DNA of 64,000 bases from Mesodorylaimus sp. YZB2_4. Its lineage: Eukaryota; Nematoda; Enoplea; Dorylaimida; Dorylaimidae. Within the stretch, counting starts at the first letter, position 1, and the number at the start of each line of letters is the position of its first letter. The position numbers were made by a program, and so were the translations under genes. Under the pieces are notes generated by a model. The model searched no databases, was not told the DNA's origin, and was given only the letters and a program-made list of their open reading frames with translations. Shown here one piece after another: positions 54,213-64,000 of this stretch. The stretch is from the NCBI GenBank assembly GCA_030248295.1, contig JASANH010001643.1, positions 558,001 through 622,000 on the forward strand, read 5' to 3'.

Positions 54213-55036
54213 TTACGCATTCGACAGCCAGTTATCAACAATTCTGCCCTCCTCGCCAACAATGCTATGTGGTATGGCCGTAAAAAGATAGATTCGTAAT
54301 ACACCTCGTCGGTGGTAATGGAGACATACACATCGCCATGTGAATTCGTGAGGGCGGCCCTTTTGTTGAAGCGAGACTGTTTCTGCGTTTTCAGAATGCT
54401 TTACCGCTTCGCTATCAGTGCCGCGGGAAGCCAGTTTAGATCCAATAATGGCATTTAGGCCTTCCACCTCCTTCCATCCATGGCGAGTAAGGGGCAGGCC
54501 CCTTTTGATTCGGAGTTCGTTGTCAGTGCGTATAAAAGAGTCCATTCCCAGTCGCTGTAAATGATGCGGGCCGGCAAACGATGCCTTCGAAAGATAATCG
54601 GGCGATTCGTTTCATGCGGATATCGGGCACTGCAAACGCCTCTACGTATTTGGTAAACAGGCATACAAAGACAACGATATATCGATTCCCGGGAAAGGAC
54701 GTAGGGAGGGGGCCGATGCGATCCGTGCGTGTTATGAGGCGGCTTTGTTCGGCGAAGGCATGTCCGGCATTGTGAAGCTCAGCGGCGAATGTCCGATTCG
54801 AGTGTGCACCGGAAGTATTTTGTCTTGATCCTTCCACGGTAGCATCTACTCCTGGATGCGATACTAGCGGCTGCGAGTGTTCCTGGTAGAAAGCTTGGTA
54901 GCTGAAACAGGCAGGTAAGACTATGCGCGAGATGCCATCCCATAGTCATCAAGGCGGAATTTCTGTGTATCTGGATTGGCGTGCAAGACCAGGTAACGGA
55001 AGTCGTATGTGGACATAGTACCATCAAGGTATGCAA
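54213..55036 (-). pseudogene. Ty3/Gypsy retrotransposon integrase remnant, frameshifted
   Basis: Part of a pol gene on the minus strand. The retroviral-type integrase core is plain: DRIGPLPTSFPGNRYIVVFV then LFTKYVEAFAVPD, and in another frame RLPARIIYSDWEWTLL, which corresponds to the second catalytic Asp region (usually S-D-x-G). HPGVDATVEGSRQ before it fits the zinc-binding neck. The reading passes through at least two frames and the first-Asp region reads VCLFTKY where VDxFTKY is usual, so the copy is dead. Reverse transcriptase, protease and LTRs were not found. Confidence 0.75.
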
Positions 55037-55275
55037 TTAGATCGGCTTAAGCTCCATCGGCTCTTTGTGCAGCGTGCACGTTTTCGAGGGGTTATGTCAG
55101 GGGTTGCGGGTGGTTCCATGTCTGTGTCATCTTCGCTAGATAGGATAACGACGAACTGGAGTGCCATCCGCAGCAGCTGGCGAAGCGCAAAACGTTGTGG
55201 GAACTCATGAAGCACCATTTTCCGCAGGCAATAGGACTAGGTGACAAAAGAGGAGCTGGAGCACGTGGTTACATA

Positions 55276-56294
55276 ACAAAAGACCACCAACAAAAGACCG
55301 CGCGACAAAAGACCGCGTCCAAATGAACGCGGCGAGATAAGACCGCAAGACAATAATATGACCGCTGGTCATATTACCGCGTGTAAAAAGACCGAACACA
55401 AAATGACCGAAAATAAACCAAGAAGGTCAGATAGGGCATTTGAATTAGCTGCCATCAATAGTTTTGCCGCCGAATTTCCGCAAACTACTAGAAGGGGCTG
55501 CTTTTTTCACCTCTCTCAGTGCCTGTAGCGCCAGATTCAGGCCAGTGGTCTCCAGGTTCGATATGCAAACGATGTGGATTTCGGTTGTCAACTGCGAATG
55601 CTGCCAGCGCTGGCTTTCGTTCCAATTCCTGATGTCGTTGCGCCTTTACAACTGCATCTTTCCAGCGGAGCCAGCCAGTTGTCGATTATTTCGAGGATAC
55701 GTGGATAGGACGTCCTAATCGAAGGGGGTGCTAGACGGGCTCCGATGTTTCCAATTCCTTTGTGGAATTGCTACCAAGCGATCAGTGATGGTGTCGCCAA
55801 AACCAATAACTCTGTCGAAGGCTGGAACCGCGGGTTTCTGGAACTGGTAGGCGCACATCATCCCCCAATCTTCAAGTTTATCAATCATTTAAAAAGAGAG
55901 CAAAGCATTGAACGAAACCAAAGTGGAGCAGTGCATCGCGGGCCAGCGTCCAGCTCAAGGTCGTCGCCAATATCGTGAAATCGCCGAGAGAATTGAGAGA
56001 ATCGTTCAAGATTATGGTAGCCGTGATGTCATGGACTACTTGAGAGGTCTCGCCCATAACTACAATTTCTAGGCCCGTTCGTGCTGCGGTATTGACATAC
56101 TAACCACTTACTGTGTGGATTGATAATGACAAACTCACTAAGCCATAGTTACACATTTTTGTTTACTACATGCTATCATGTTACATTACGCGTGCATATG
56201 TGGCAAAATATGGATGCGGTATTTTGTCGCCGCGGTCTTTTGTGTCTGCGGTCATATGCATTTGTCGTGCGGTCTTTCGTTGGCGGTCTTTTGT
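55276..56294 (+). mobile_element. Non-autonomous MULE (Mutator-like) with long sub-repeated TIRs
   Basis: The left end starts ACAAAAGACCACCAACAAAA, and the right end is its reverse complement with changes (GGCGGTCTTTTGT at 56282-56294). Each terminal repeat is about 110-150 bp and is itself built of ACAAAAGACCGCG-like subrepeats. The interior (about 55560-56072) holds the C-terminal part of a MULE transposase with frame breaks: YFEDTWIGRP, then FPIPLWNCYQAI, NNSVEGWNRGFLELVGAHHP and PIFKFINHLKREQS, ending MDYLRGLAHNYNF. The DDE core is missing. I saw no clear 9-bp target duplication. Confidence 0.85.
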
Positions 56295-57497
56295 CGTGCG
56301 TCGGGAGCACGTACAGAAGGCATAGGCATGAATGGCGGCAATGGCGCAGGTTGCCAATCCAAATTAGGAACTGCAGAATCCAGATGAGAACGCATCTGAT
56401 TCACATGCCTCTTCCAGGTACCAATAGTAGTGCGAACGCAGTAATTGCGAGGACCAAAAACCTGTAAAATTTCTCCAGGCACCCATTTATCTGAGCCATG
56501 GTAATCACGAACCTAAACAGAATGTCCAATGGAAAATATACCTTGCCAGTTCCAGAATTTCGAAATTTGACGTTTTTGCGCGGAATCCACAGCATTGGTA
56601 ACAGTAGGACGGAGCAAATCGCACTTGATACGAATCGTACTTCCTAACATCAGCTCAGAGGAGTACGGCCAGTAGTCGAATGCGGCGTAGCACGATAGGC
56701 AAGCAAAAATCGCTGGACATTATGCCTCCAATTACCATCCTATGTCCAGCCTATGATTGATTTCATTTCGTCCTCGGTCAAATAAGCTGGTCTAGATTTC
56801 AGCATCTCAAAATCCCAGTCGATTCTATTTCGCTATGGTCATAATGCTCCCCTCCCTTCCAGATTTGTATTTCGAACGGTCAGAAACTGTAGAGGTGCAC
56901 AGTATCGCGTATGAAATGTTGTACAGTACCGTATAGGATGTCTTTTATGAGCCTATCTTGAGAAATTGTATAGATAAGGAATGGTCTGAATCGACATGAT
57001 TGACTCTTTGTTCGAGCTAGGATTGATTAGTACAATGCATGTACTAATATCCTTACGTGACCCGACTTGTAAATGAATGGCGTAGAAATGGAGTTTGTTG
57101 TAATTAGAATGTGGACCTCGCCTGTCCCAGCAGGCGACTGGCGCCAGGACGGCGACTGAAACCATCAGACGGCCGGGGGCCGATCAATTAATAGAACAAG
57201 CAGATCGGTTCTACGATTGGACGTTCGTACGGCCAAGTCACCAACCTCAATCGTTCGATATCGGAACAGTGTCTGACGCCTTCCAGGTAATACAAGTTTT
57301 CTTAATTGAGTGTACGCCGGCGATTGAGGCGTAGCGTTTTGGGGAGCGTCACCTTACTGACACGCACTGGACTATTGGCAGCTTGTTTTTGGCGTATCTC
57401 CAACATCCTCGAATAGTTGTGATACTCACGCCAGCATGGCGACCAAAGCGCCGCAGGAGGTGGCGGACCAGTCGAATGTACTGTAGTTGTCGGTCCT
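56295..57497. other. Spacer between MULE and gag remnant
   Basis: No gene recognised. It may include the 5' region of the gag-bearing retroelement, but I could not find a matching LTR. Confidence 0.35.
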
Positions 57498-59690
57498 GAT
57501 GGCGTTGACTTGGCACGGGAGTATGCTCTTCAGGATCTGAGTGACCTGCCTTTGCGGTACCTGGTGAATTTCTGTCTGCATAAAGACATATTGATGGGCA
57601 ATCTTTTGGATCAGTCACGCGTGGGACGCGATGAGCTTATCTGTCTTCTTAGCGCGTATTTTCGCATTCAGTTGACGCAGCTCAACCCGAACTCTCCTGT
57701 CGACGATGCATTTTTGGACGGGTGTAGATTTCCTATTCTGTACATGGATCCCCCTTCGCAGGCTACATCTCCCGCGGGTGTAGGCGTCCCTACTTCGCAG
57801 CAGTCAGCGCACGACTTGAACGGTGGTCGTAGTACACAACCTAATCGCGGTGATCGTGGGTCAGCTCAGTTCGATTTGTCTACTCTGGAAGGTGATCCTG
57901 TCCCAGATGCGCGGGGTCAGATACCTCAGAACCGCAATTAGTGCGTGATACACCGCCGATCACTCGTCGTGAAGCAGAGCAGCTTCGCCCCTCAATCGAA
58001 GAAAACATTCGTCATCTGAATGAGTTGCATTTCGCTCACCGTAGGCAGCAGGAACTGGAAGGAAAGATTAGGGAGTTGGAGGCTCGCTAAGCACAACGGC
58101 AGAATGCTGATTCGCGCAGTAGTCGTTTGTCGAATAGCAGGGAACACGCCCATCCAATGCCATTCCCAGACAGTCGTCCCGCTCTCCAGCCGGAAGTAGT
58201 GCATTCACGCCCGGAGGGCGCGGCATTATCATCTCGGTCCGTCGCAGCACCTGTGGCGTCAAGACCATTTCGTCCAATTAAGCCAGAGGTTCCTCCATTC
58301 GAGAATTTACCGACACAGGACTTCCGCGCGTGGTTGGTGGCCTATGAGAATGGCGCGACCATGGTGGATTGGTCAGACGATGATCGTGCCCGCGATTTGT
58401 ATCTGTACTTGCGGGGTCCACCATCGATCGATTTCTCGGAGTGGCCGGATAGTGAGCGGCCAACTGATTGTGCGTCAGGAGGGCCCGCGCATTGTTTAGA
58501 AAAAGTGGGTCAGATAATTACTCGCTCGCTGTCAAGAGGGCCCGCGTGATTTTTTCTCAGCTGTTTAAGTGCAAAGCAAAGCTCATGGTGGCGCCATATA
58601 TGGTAGGTCTTTATCAGGCAAGCACTAAGCAAGGAAGCAAAAACAGAAACTGAAACAAGATGAAGTCATAAAACTAAAAATATAAACTTTTCCACAACGA
58701 TCTGTCTAATGAATTGAATTAGTATCGCCGATTCGCCTACGTTGAACGCGAAGATAATGACGAATGCAAGCTATCAAGTGTTCATGCCCATTTCTGTCGA
58801 ATCGGAGCAATATTTGAGGATCGACATTTCGATTCCAGAATCAAGCAACTGCGTTTAGGAACAGAGCCTTTTCATTGGTGATCTGATCATGCAAGTGGGC
58901 ATAAACTGGATTCATCGGTTTAGGATTTTCTAGATGGGCCCCGTATTCTTGTTGAGCAAAGAATTGTATCCTTCTGCGTGAATCGTCGTTCTGGGACCAC
59001 CATTGTCGAAGTGATTCCACCGTGATATTGGAATCTGGTTTCCGTTGATCCAAGTACTGGAGAAGTAAGCCGAAAAAATTTGCAGGGCTACGAAATCCTC
59101 TGGATCTCGCAGTGTATGACGTACGTGGTGCATGTATCATGTATCATTCTCTGTACATGTAAAACTGATCGTGAGTGTGTAGGCGCTTCGCAAAAGAGGG
59201 ATAAGAAACCGCGGGCCCTCTTGACAGCGATCCTTATTTGACCTAACCTTGTTTCTCTAAACAATGCGCGGGCCCTGTTGGCACGCTCCCGGCCAACTTG
59301 GCATGTGGTTCGCACTCGCTTGCGTCCGTTGCATATTCGGGAAGACACAGAAGACACGGGTGGACGCTTTTCGTAATAGGAAGCAAGGTGTAACAGAATC
59401 GGTTCAGGAATTTGCGGGGTAGCTTCAAACACTCGCGTCAAAGGCACACCCTGATGTTCCATCCCCTGCACGGGATAAGATGGTTCGTGATACGATGCGC
59501 GTGAACCTGCGAGTGGAGATAGCAGATAAATAGCTCAGGATCGAATGGGCGATAATTATACGTTGGACGAATGGATCAAGTCTGCTCGACAGATGGAGCA
59601 GCGATGCGAGGCGCTGATGGCGGCCGGCGGAGGGAAGATGAAGCTGAGTGAGCTGCAAACCATGCTGCAGGGCAACAAGCGTCGATGAGA
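57498..59690 (+). pseudogene. Retrotransposon gag remnant, split by another element
   Basis: A gag-type protein in several frames. First part 57510-57941: LSDLPLRYLVNFCLHKDILM with a Ser/Pro-rich end. A frameshift leads to a coiled segment (IEENIRHLNELHFAHRRQQE) and to FENLPTQDFRAWLVAYENGA / MVDWSDDDRARDLYLYLRGP, a capsid-domain start as in Retrotrans_gag proteins. After the inserted element at 58481-59275 the domain goes on at about 59370: VDAFRNRKQGVTESVQEFAG, a stop, then LQTLASKAHPDVPS and RDKMVRDTMRVNLR. Stops and shifts make it non-functional. It lies on the opposite strand to the integrase remnant, so the two are not one intact element. Confidence 0.75.
58481..59275. mobile_element. 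795-bp DNA transposon with 66-bp terminal inverted repeats, inserted in gag
   Basis: The left end, 58481-58546, starts GGGCCCGCGCATTGTTTAGA and ends GCTGTCAAGAGGGCCCGCG. The right end, 59210-59275, is its reverse complement with differences only in the middle. Each repeat is itself bounded by GGGCCCGCG. It cuts the gag frame between LYLRGPPSIDFSEWPDSE and the VDAFRNRKQ part. A minus-strand frame at 59140-58841 (FFGLLLQYLDQRKPDSN, SLRQWWSQNDDSRRRIQFF) may be transposase remnant or captured sequence; I do not recognise it. I could not define a target duplication. Confidence 0.8.
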
Positions 59691-59929
59691 GCGCGTAGGA
59701 AGAGACGAAGAGATGAGACGTTGACATATGAGTTTGATAGTCGATGTTTCATGTAGTCTGTAATTGTTTTTTTCTTGAATTTTTGTTTGCCAAAGCCTGT
59801 TTTGCCTTTAACCGGCCAGCAGTCAAACCTTATAAGCAGGGCACCACAGGAGCGTCCCTTTACGTGTCTCCACTAGCACTTCCACACTGGACATCCTGGA
59901 CTGGACACCGACTTCCTCGGACGACGGCG

Positions 59930-60160
59930 GGTGAGTATTGAACCCTGTCAGTGTTCGACAGTCGAGACTATTGGTCTCTTTTGGCTCCACTCGGAGCACC
60001 TCTTGGGAACCGAGTGTGTCACCCACGGTCTGGCGAGCAAAGTCAGCGAGGGTTTATGGTCGCGATTTCCATCACCAGGGATCGAACCCGGGACAAGTTC
60101 AGCCACTCACTCCCAAGCAATAAGGAGAGACGAATGCCGAACCGCTGCACCACCGAGGCT
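59930..60160 (-). mobile_element. SINE family C (tRNA-derived, minus strand)
   Basis: On the minus strand AGCCTCGGTGGTGCAGCGGT has an A box (TGGTGCAGCGG), and CCCGGGTTCGATCCC is a good B box about 70 bases on. The tRNA-like head resembles family B, but the body (CCGTGGGTGACACACTCGGT, TCCCAAGAGGTGCTCC) is different. It has no second copy in the window. Confidence 0.6.
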
Positions 60161-60635
60161 GCTGTCGGTAATGTGTGTGACTACCCGAAGACAGTAAATA
60201 GCGCAGAGAAGCGGATCTGAAAACTGAAACTGTGCGGATGTGCATTCATTCCCTTGTCTCATACGCGAGGAATTCATTGGCCGCTTGGTATCTCTTGTCT
60301 GTGACAATGCACCGCACGTGGCGTAGCATGGAATAGCTACTGTCAATAGCATCACCTGTCTGCCTTACCATTCTCTTGTGGCCAGAACTATACTAGACTA
60401 TGTTTTGGCTAGTGTTGGAAGAGCCGAGTTTTGGCCCGGAAGTTCAATTTAGGCGTGAGGGGGCCACAAGACCAAACCAGCAACCATGCGGCAAATCGAG
60501 AACCAGTCCAGGTTAGTCATTGCCTCTACATCGCCCCTTCCCCAGATGAGCACACACCTGTGTGCTCTAAATTTGGACAGAAAGAAAAAGGAAACCAATA
60601 TCACTAACAATGCAAGTCACAATGAAGTGGTTTAG
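60161..60635. other. Spacer, SINE C to kinase remnant
   Basis: Nothing recognised on either strand. Confidence 0.4.
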
Positions 60636-61805
60636 GGGACCTTCGGAGAAGTGAGGAAAGCGTTGCTGATGCTGGAACAGGAGCTCGTGGCCATCAAGAT
60701 CCTGGCTGATAAGACGGAGAAGGACCAAAATGTAAGCGAACCAAGATGCTGTCGGTTCTGAACCACGAATACGTCATCAAGTTAAAAGGCTTGTATGTTC
60801 ATGTTCATGTTTCACCTTATCACCAAGCACTTAACAGCGCACTCGAGGGTGAAGGGACACATTTACCACGAAATGATTTACCTGCCCGCGAGTCGAACAC
60901 TCGCCCGTAAGTGCGCACCTGGCGTGAGAGGCAGACGCCTAACCCACCAGGCCACGAGGCCGGTGGACGGGCCCCGTGGCCTGGTGAGTATGGCCTCGTG
61001 GGTATGGTGGGTGTATGGCAAGTCCCCGCGCCCCGACTGCTCATCATGCTCGAGCTCTGCAATTTTAAGCAGCTATCGTATGTTTCAATATCGGGTGCTA
61101 AATTCTTGTGTTTCAGACGGAGCGTTGGAGAAGCTGCTCGAAAAAGGCGTCGTCGAAGACGTGGGAAAAGTGCGAGCGCTGATCGACGCGGCCAAGGGCA
61201 TCGAGTATCTACACAAGCGAGGAATCATTCACGGGTACTGTAGATATCACGTATTCTCCGCATCTTCTCTTACCTTCTGCTCTTTCAGGGATATCGCTAG
61301 TCGCAACTGCTTGGTCAACAAGACGGGATCGAAGTTCGTGGTAAAGATCGCCGATTTTGAGTTGTCTAGGCGCGCGCCAGACCCGTTCCAGCTAGGCACG
61401 AAACGACATCTGCCCATGTTCTCAACAGGTCCAGAAACCCTGCGGACGCGCGAGTGGACGTCAGCGTCGGACGTGTACAGCTTTAGGATCCGCATGCACT
61501 AGGTAAGACTTGGGAGGGCTGGGACGGAGAGCGAATCATAAGTGGCTTTAATCGCAGGTCTACAAAGGGGGGGGGGGCGAGACCCTGTGCGAGCAGTATT
61601 TCGTGAAGTCGGCTCGGAACTTGTCAGGGGCATCGACAAGGTAGAGAGCGGGTGGCGACTGGCCTGGCTTCTTTCATGCCCAGAGATCAGTGAGATGGCC
61701 TTGCGCTGCTTGGTTAAAACCGGCAACCGTCCAACCATGTCGCGAGTTGTTGTCTGCTTGAGGAGTATCGTCGCTGGAATGGTCATGTCGGGAAGTCTGG
61801 TGTGA
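60636..61805 (+). pseudogene. Decayed protein tyrosine kinase gene
   Basis: Tyrosine-kinase-domain pieces occur in order. 60636: GTFGEVRKAL, then ELVAIKILADKTEKDQN with the VAIK lysine. Then, one frame off, TKMLSVLNHEYVIKLKG (60745-60791). After an intron with a SINE come GALEKLLEKGVV and AAKGIEYLHKRGIIHG (61117-61237). After a short intron come DIASRNCLVNKTGSKFVVKI then ADFELSRRAP, STGPETLRTREWTSASDVYS (61290-61490). Last is RCLVKTGNRPTMSRVVVCLR (about 61700-61770). Signs of decay: a frameshift in the N-lobe, HGD for HRD, DFE for DFG, GPE for APE, a premature stop at 61499 where the C-lobe should go on, and a run of ten G near 61567. It could also be a pseudokinase with mis-set exons, but the frameshift argues for a pseudogene. 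Confidence 0.8.
60820..60962 (-). mobile_element. SINE family A, copy 5, in the kinase remnant intron
   Basis: Best kept copy: CACCAAGCACTTAACAGCGC, ACTCGAGGGTGAAGGGACAC, GCGAGTCGAACACTCGCCCG, GAGAGGCAGACGCCTAACCC, ACCAGGCCACGAGGCC. The minus strand reads as a long-variable-arm tRNA (Leu/Ser-like A box near TGGCCTGGTGGGTTAGGCG, B box TGTTCGACTCG). Confidence 0.85.
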
Positions 61806-62848
61806 CCGATCGTGAATAGAATGACGAATACGTCGATGATGCTTTGATTTGTTCGCAAAATATCAAGTACTGCAGAACGAGCAGACAGCCAATAACTTAG
61901 CCAAATCGATAGATCTCACATCCCTACAAAGCAGCTAGCAGCTCTCCTCGAGACTTCTTCGCTTGAATGGTCTTGCCGTAATAACATCTCGTGTTCAGAC
62001 TATTCCGCGTACTTGTTGTTCTGACAATGAGTGCGCATTTATGTGCTTCGATAGGTAAATAGAAAAAAACCTGACGAATGCGTTGATGATTCCCCGACAT
62101 ATCTCTGTGCCTGCGTGAACCAAGCGTGAGAGAGCACAGTGACAAGTCGACTCGATCATCCCCAAGCGATCTCACATTCGTAAAGCGTGTGAGCACAGCT
62201 GCATCCCAGCGTCTTCATCACCCCATGTGTTATTTTCCGCGTCCAAATGTGCCCTTGTGGGCCTGACCTGTAATTCCTCTCTCTCCTGCACGGTGTCCTC
62301 TTTTCTGAAAGTTGAGTTTAAGAAATTGTCACAAAATCTTGCTGGATCCTTACTGACGATTAGCTGGCAGTGGCTCAACAATGACAAGGGAATCTGTTGT
62401 GAAAGTATTTAAAACAGTCCACACAGTGACGATGGTAACGATGACTAGGATCAGCTGATGTCACGCTAATTACTGTACTGTAGTTGGGTCTGCAATGGAA
62501 TGTCGCTCAGATAATAGGGCAGTGTCACAGCACTTCTAGCTTCCTGATTTTATTCAATACAGCATTGCAAGATAACATGCCACCAAAAGAAAATGCACTA
62601 TTTTAGATGGCACTGCATATGATTCGATAAAGAATAGGACACGGGATGATTTAGATAAGGCTGTACACATAAGGCACCTTCCTTAGTTCCCTTTAAAAAT
62701 CGACGGGCATATTAAAAGAAAAGCAATCATGAAAATGATGGTAAAACCTAATCTAGCGCAAATACTCAATCAATGCAGAATAAACGGATGAATTCCACCC
62801 ATACAATATACCCCTCGCTCGTGTTTTCAGTTCTCTGGCCTCACCCGC
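61806..62848. other. Spacer with a diverged ~250-bp-period duplication
   Basis: Parts of 61820-61960 recur near 62070-62215: TGACGAATACGTCGATGATG versus TGACGAATGCGTTGATGATT, and GATCTCACATCCCTACAAAG versus GATCTCACATTCGTAAAGCG, in the same order. This suggests an old tandem duplication. No gene recognised. Confidence 0.4.
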
Positions 62849-63962
62849 TTAAAAGGCTACCCGATCCCAATGAAACAGTCCTTTTCCAGGACTCATGGGA
62901 CGCGCTTCGGCGAAACCTACCCGGTTCTGACCAAAATCGAAAGCCGTGTAAAAACGACCAATGAAAACTGAAATGCAAAGAAGTATAGTGACTGAAACAA
63001 AGACAATGAGACTGAATAACCATCTCCCAAAATCCACAAGGGTCCAATCTTAGGCGGCATGTCCATACCCATGAAACCAGACAGACAGACAGTCTGGCCA
63101 AACGAGCTGACCTGAAAGACAACGAAGTATGGGAGTTTCTAGGTGCGCTTAAAAAGCAGGTGCTGGGGACTTACTTTCAGAACGTACTCACGGCCCATCA
63201 GGCTGTACTGCTTGCCTCCAATCACCAAGGTGATATTTGGCAAGTTTGGAATCGAGGCGCAATCGACCATGTACTGCGAAGACAGATTGATTACGCATGC
63301 ATACGAGTCGTAGCACTCATTTCCAGCCTACCTCGCCCATAATCAAAGGCTTTGCCCCGATCTTCTGTTGGATGCGGATCACTTCTTGAGTCGGACCAAT
63401 CAGCAATGAAGTACCAGTGTCCGCGATGGCTTGGCATCCACTCGCGCAACCCAACACTTGATCACCCGATATGATCTTGTCCATATTGAATTGCCAGTAT
63501 CCTTTCCTGTCCACTGGAAGCCACGTGACCGGCTCGTAGTAGTGTCTCGGGTCCATACCGCCCAACGTTAGTTCACCACCTTGAGGAGCGTCAGGATTCC
63601 TAAACCAAAATCAGTGGCCATAGGCAATTGGATGAATGCTTGGAAATGTACAAACCTGTTCAACCAAAAGGCAAAAATAGGTTGCGGCACCAAGCTCTGA
63701 TTGATCATGTTGTTGAAGACGGGTGTCAGATTGGCCACCGAAATCTGGGGATAGGCCATGCCCAGAATGCCGTCAAATTTAGCCATAACGAAGGTGATGC
63801 CTGGTTCGTTGGTTGCTTCAGCAAATTTTTGATTTTTGACGCAGATGTCGGCTACCTGAAAACAGCCTGTGTGTCTTCAAGATGGACTGTCACCTTGGAG
63901 TTGGTTGTTTCGAGAAGCGCCAAGATCACAAAGATCATGAAGCGAAAGTGGCCCGTGACCAT
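62849..63962 (-). CDS. Cathepsin D-like aspartic protease, N-lobe missing, 281 aa as read
   Basis: Pepsin-family (A1) protease of the cathepsin D type. Minus-strand exons 63962-63894, 63855-63656, 63599-63332, 63273-63175, 63111-63021 and 62967-62849 join in phase for 282 codons. The first exon reads [20 protein letters not shown], a typical signal peptide directly after an in-frame TAA. The second starts in the middle of the usual N-lobe ([17 protein letters not shown], then [14 protein letters not shown]). The C-lobe is complete: [20 protein letters not shown], second catalytic Asp in [71 protein letters not shown]. The propeptide and the first catalytic Asp (D-T-G-S region) are absent from the window. 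Either they lie beyond 64000 and exon 1 is spurious, or this is a one-lobe form. The first intron would be only 38 nt. Confidence 0.85.
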
Positions 63963-64000
63963 TTACACCCACAAATTGTAGACATCTATCCGAGGTCTGT

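Noticed and set aside
54213-59690. One single Gypsy element spanning gag and pol remnants
   Set aside because: Gag is on the plus strand and integrase on the minus strand, with a MULE between, and no LTR pair was found.

Overview
The window is nuclear DNA of a small-genome animal. Almost every gene is split by short GT-AG introns (36 nt to about 4 kb, most under 500 nt), genes lie on both strands a few hundred bases apart, and the proteins are animal types: tetraspanin, BNIP3, BPTF/NURF, TBC1D12/14, ARL3, LETM1, ubiquitin-eL40, BRI3, AROS and cathepsin D. Exon junctions were placed by hand and checked for reading phase. I cannot name the species. An ecdysozoan such as a nematode or tardigrade is a guess, resting on gene compactness, a separate C-terminal BPTF-type gene and a few TTAGGC hexamers.

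Layout. 0-8 kb: the minus strand carries a BRI3-like gene cut by the left edge, a tetraspanin and a 950-residue gene for the PHD-PHD-bromodomain half of BPTF, with a possible 88-residue plus-strand gene between. 8.7-17.6 kb: the plus strand carries a 195-residue coiled-coil protein with a dead exon duplicate in its first intron, a HAD phosphatase whose first intron is packed with TGATCA-type repeats, and a GMC oxidoreductase (choline dehydrogenase type). 18-19.7 kb: minus-strand RING-TM protein and AROS/RPS19BP1 homologue. 20.4-34.6 kb: plus-strand four-TM protein, a 1053-residue TBC1D12/14-type RabGAP and ARL3. 35.7-37.6 kb: an intronless HSP70 with heat-shock elements and a TATA box. 38.7-47.9 kb: BNIP3 (plus), ubiquitin-eL40 (minus) and LETM1 (plus). 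48.3-50.7 kb: a leucine-rich-repeat protein.

From 50.7 kb the character changes. To about 62.8 kb it is an accessory, repeat-rich region: a broken Ty3/Gypsy integrase, a MULE with 5'-ACAAAAGACC-type inverted repeats, a broken gag gene split by a 795-bp element with 66-bp inverted repeats, a tRNA-derived SINE and a decayed tyrosine-kinase gene. The right edge holds a cathepsin D-type gene that, as read here, has a signal peptide but lacks the propeptide and first catalytic lobe.

Dispersed repeats are common. One tRNA-derived SINE family (A) has five copies, all in the same orientation; another (B) has two copies in introns of the GMC and ARL3 genes. Several genes concern mitochondria or proteostasis (HSP70, ubiquitin-eL40, BNIP3, LETM1, a probably mitochondrial HAD enzyme, choline dehydrogenase type), but they are separate transcription units and I see no operon. 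I found no rRNA, no confident complete tRNA and no CRISPR array.
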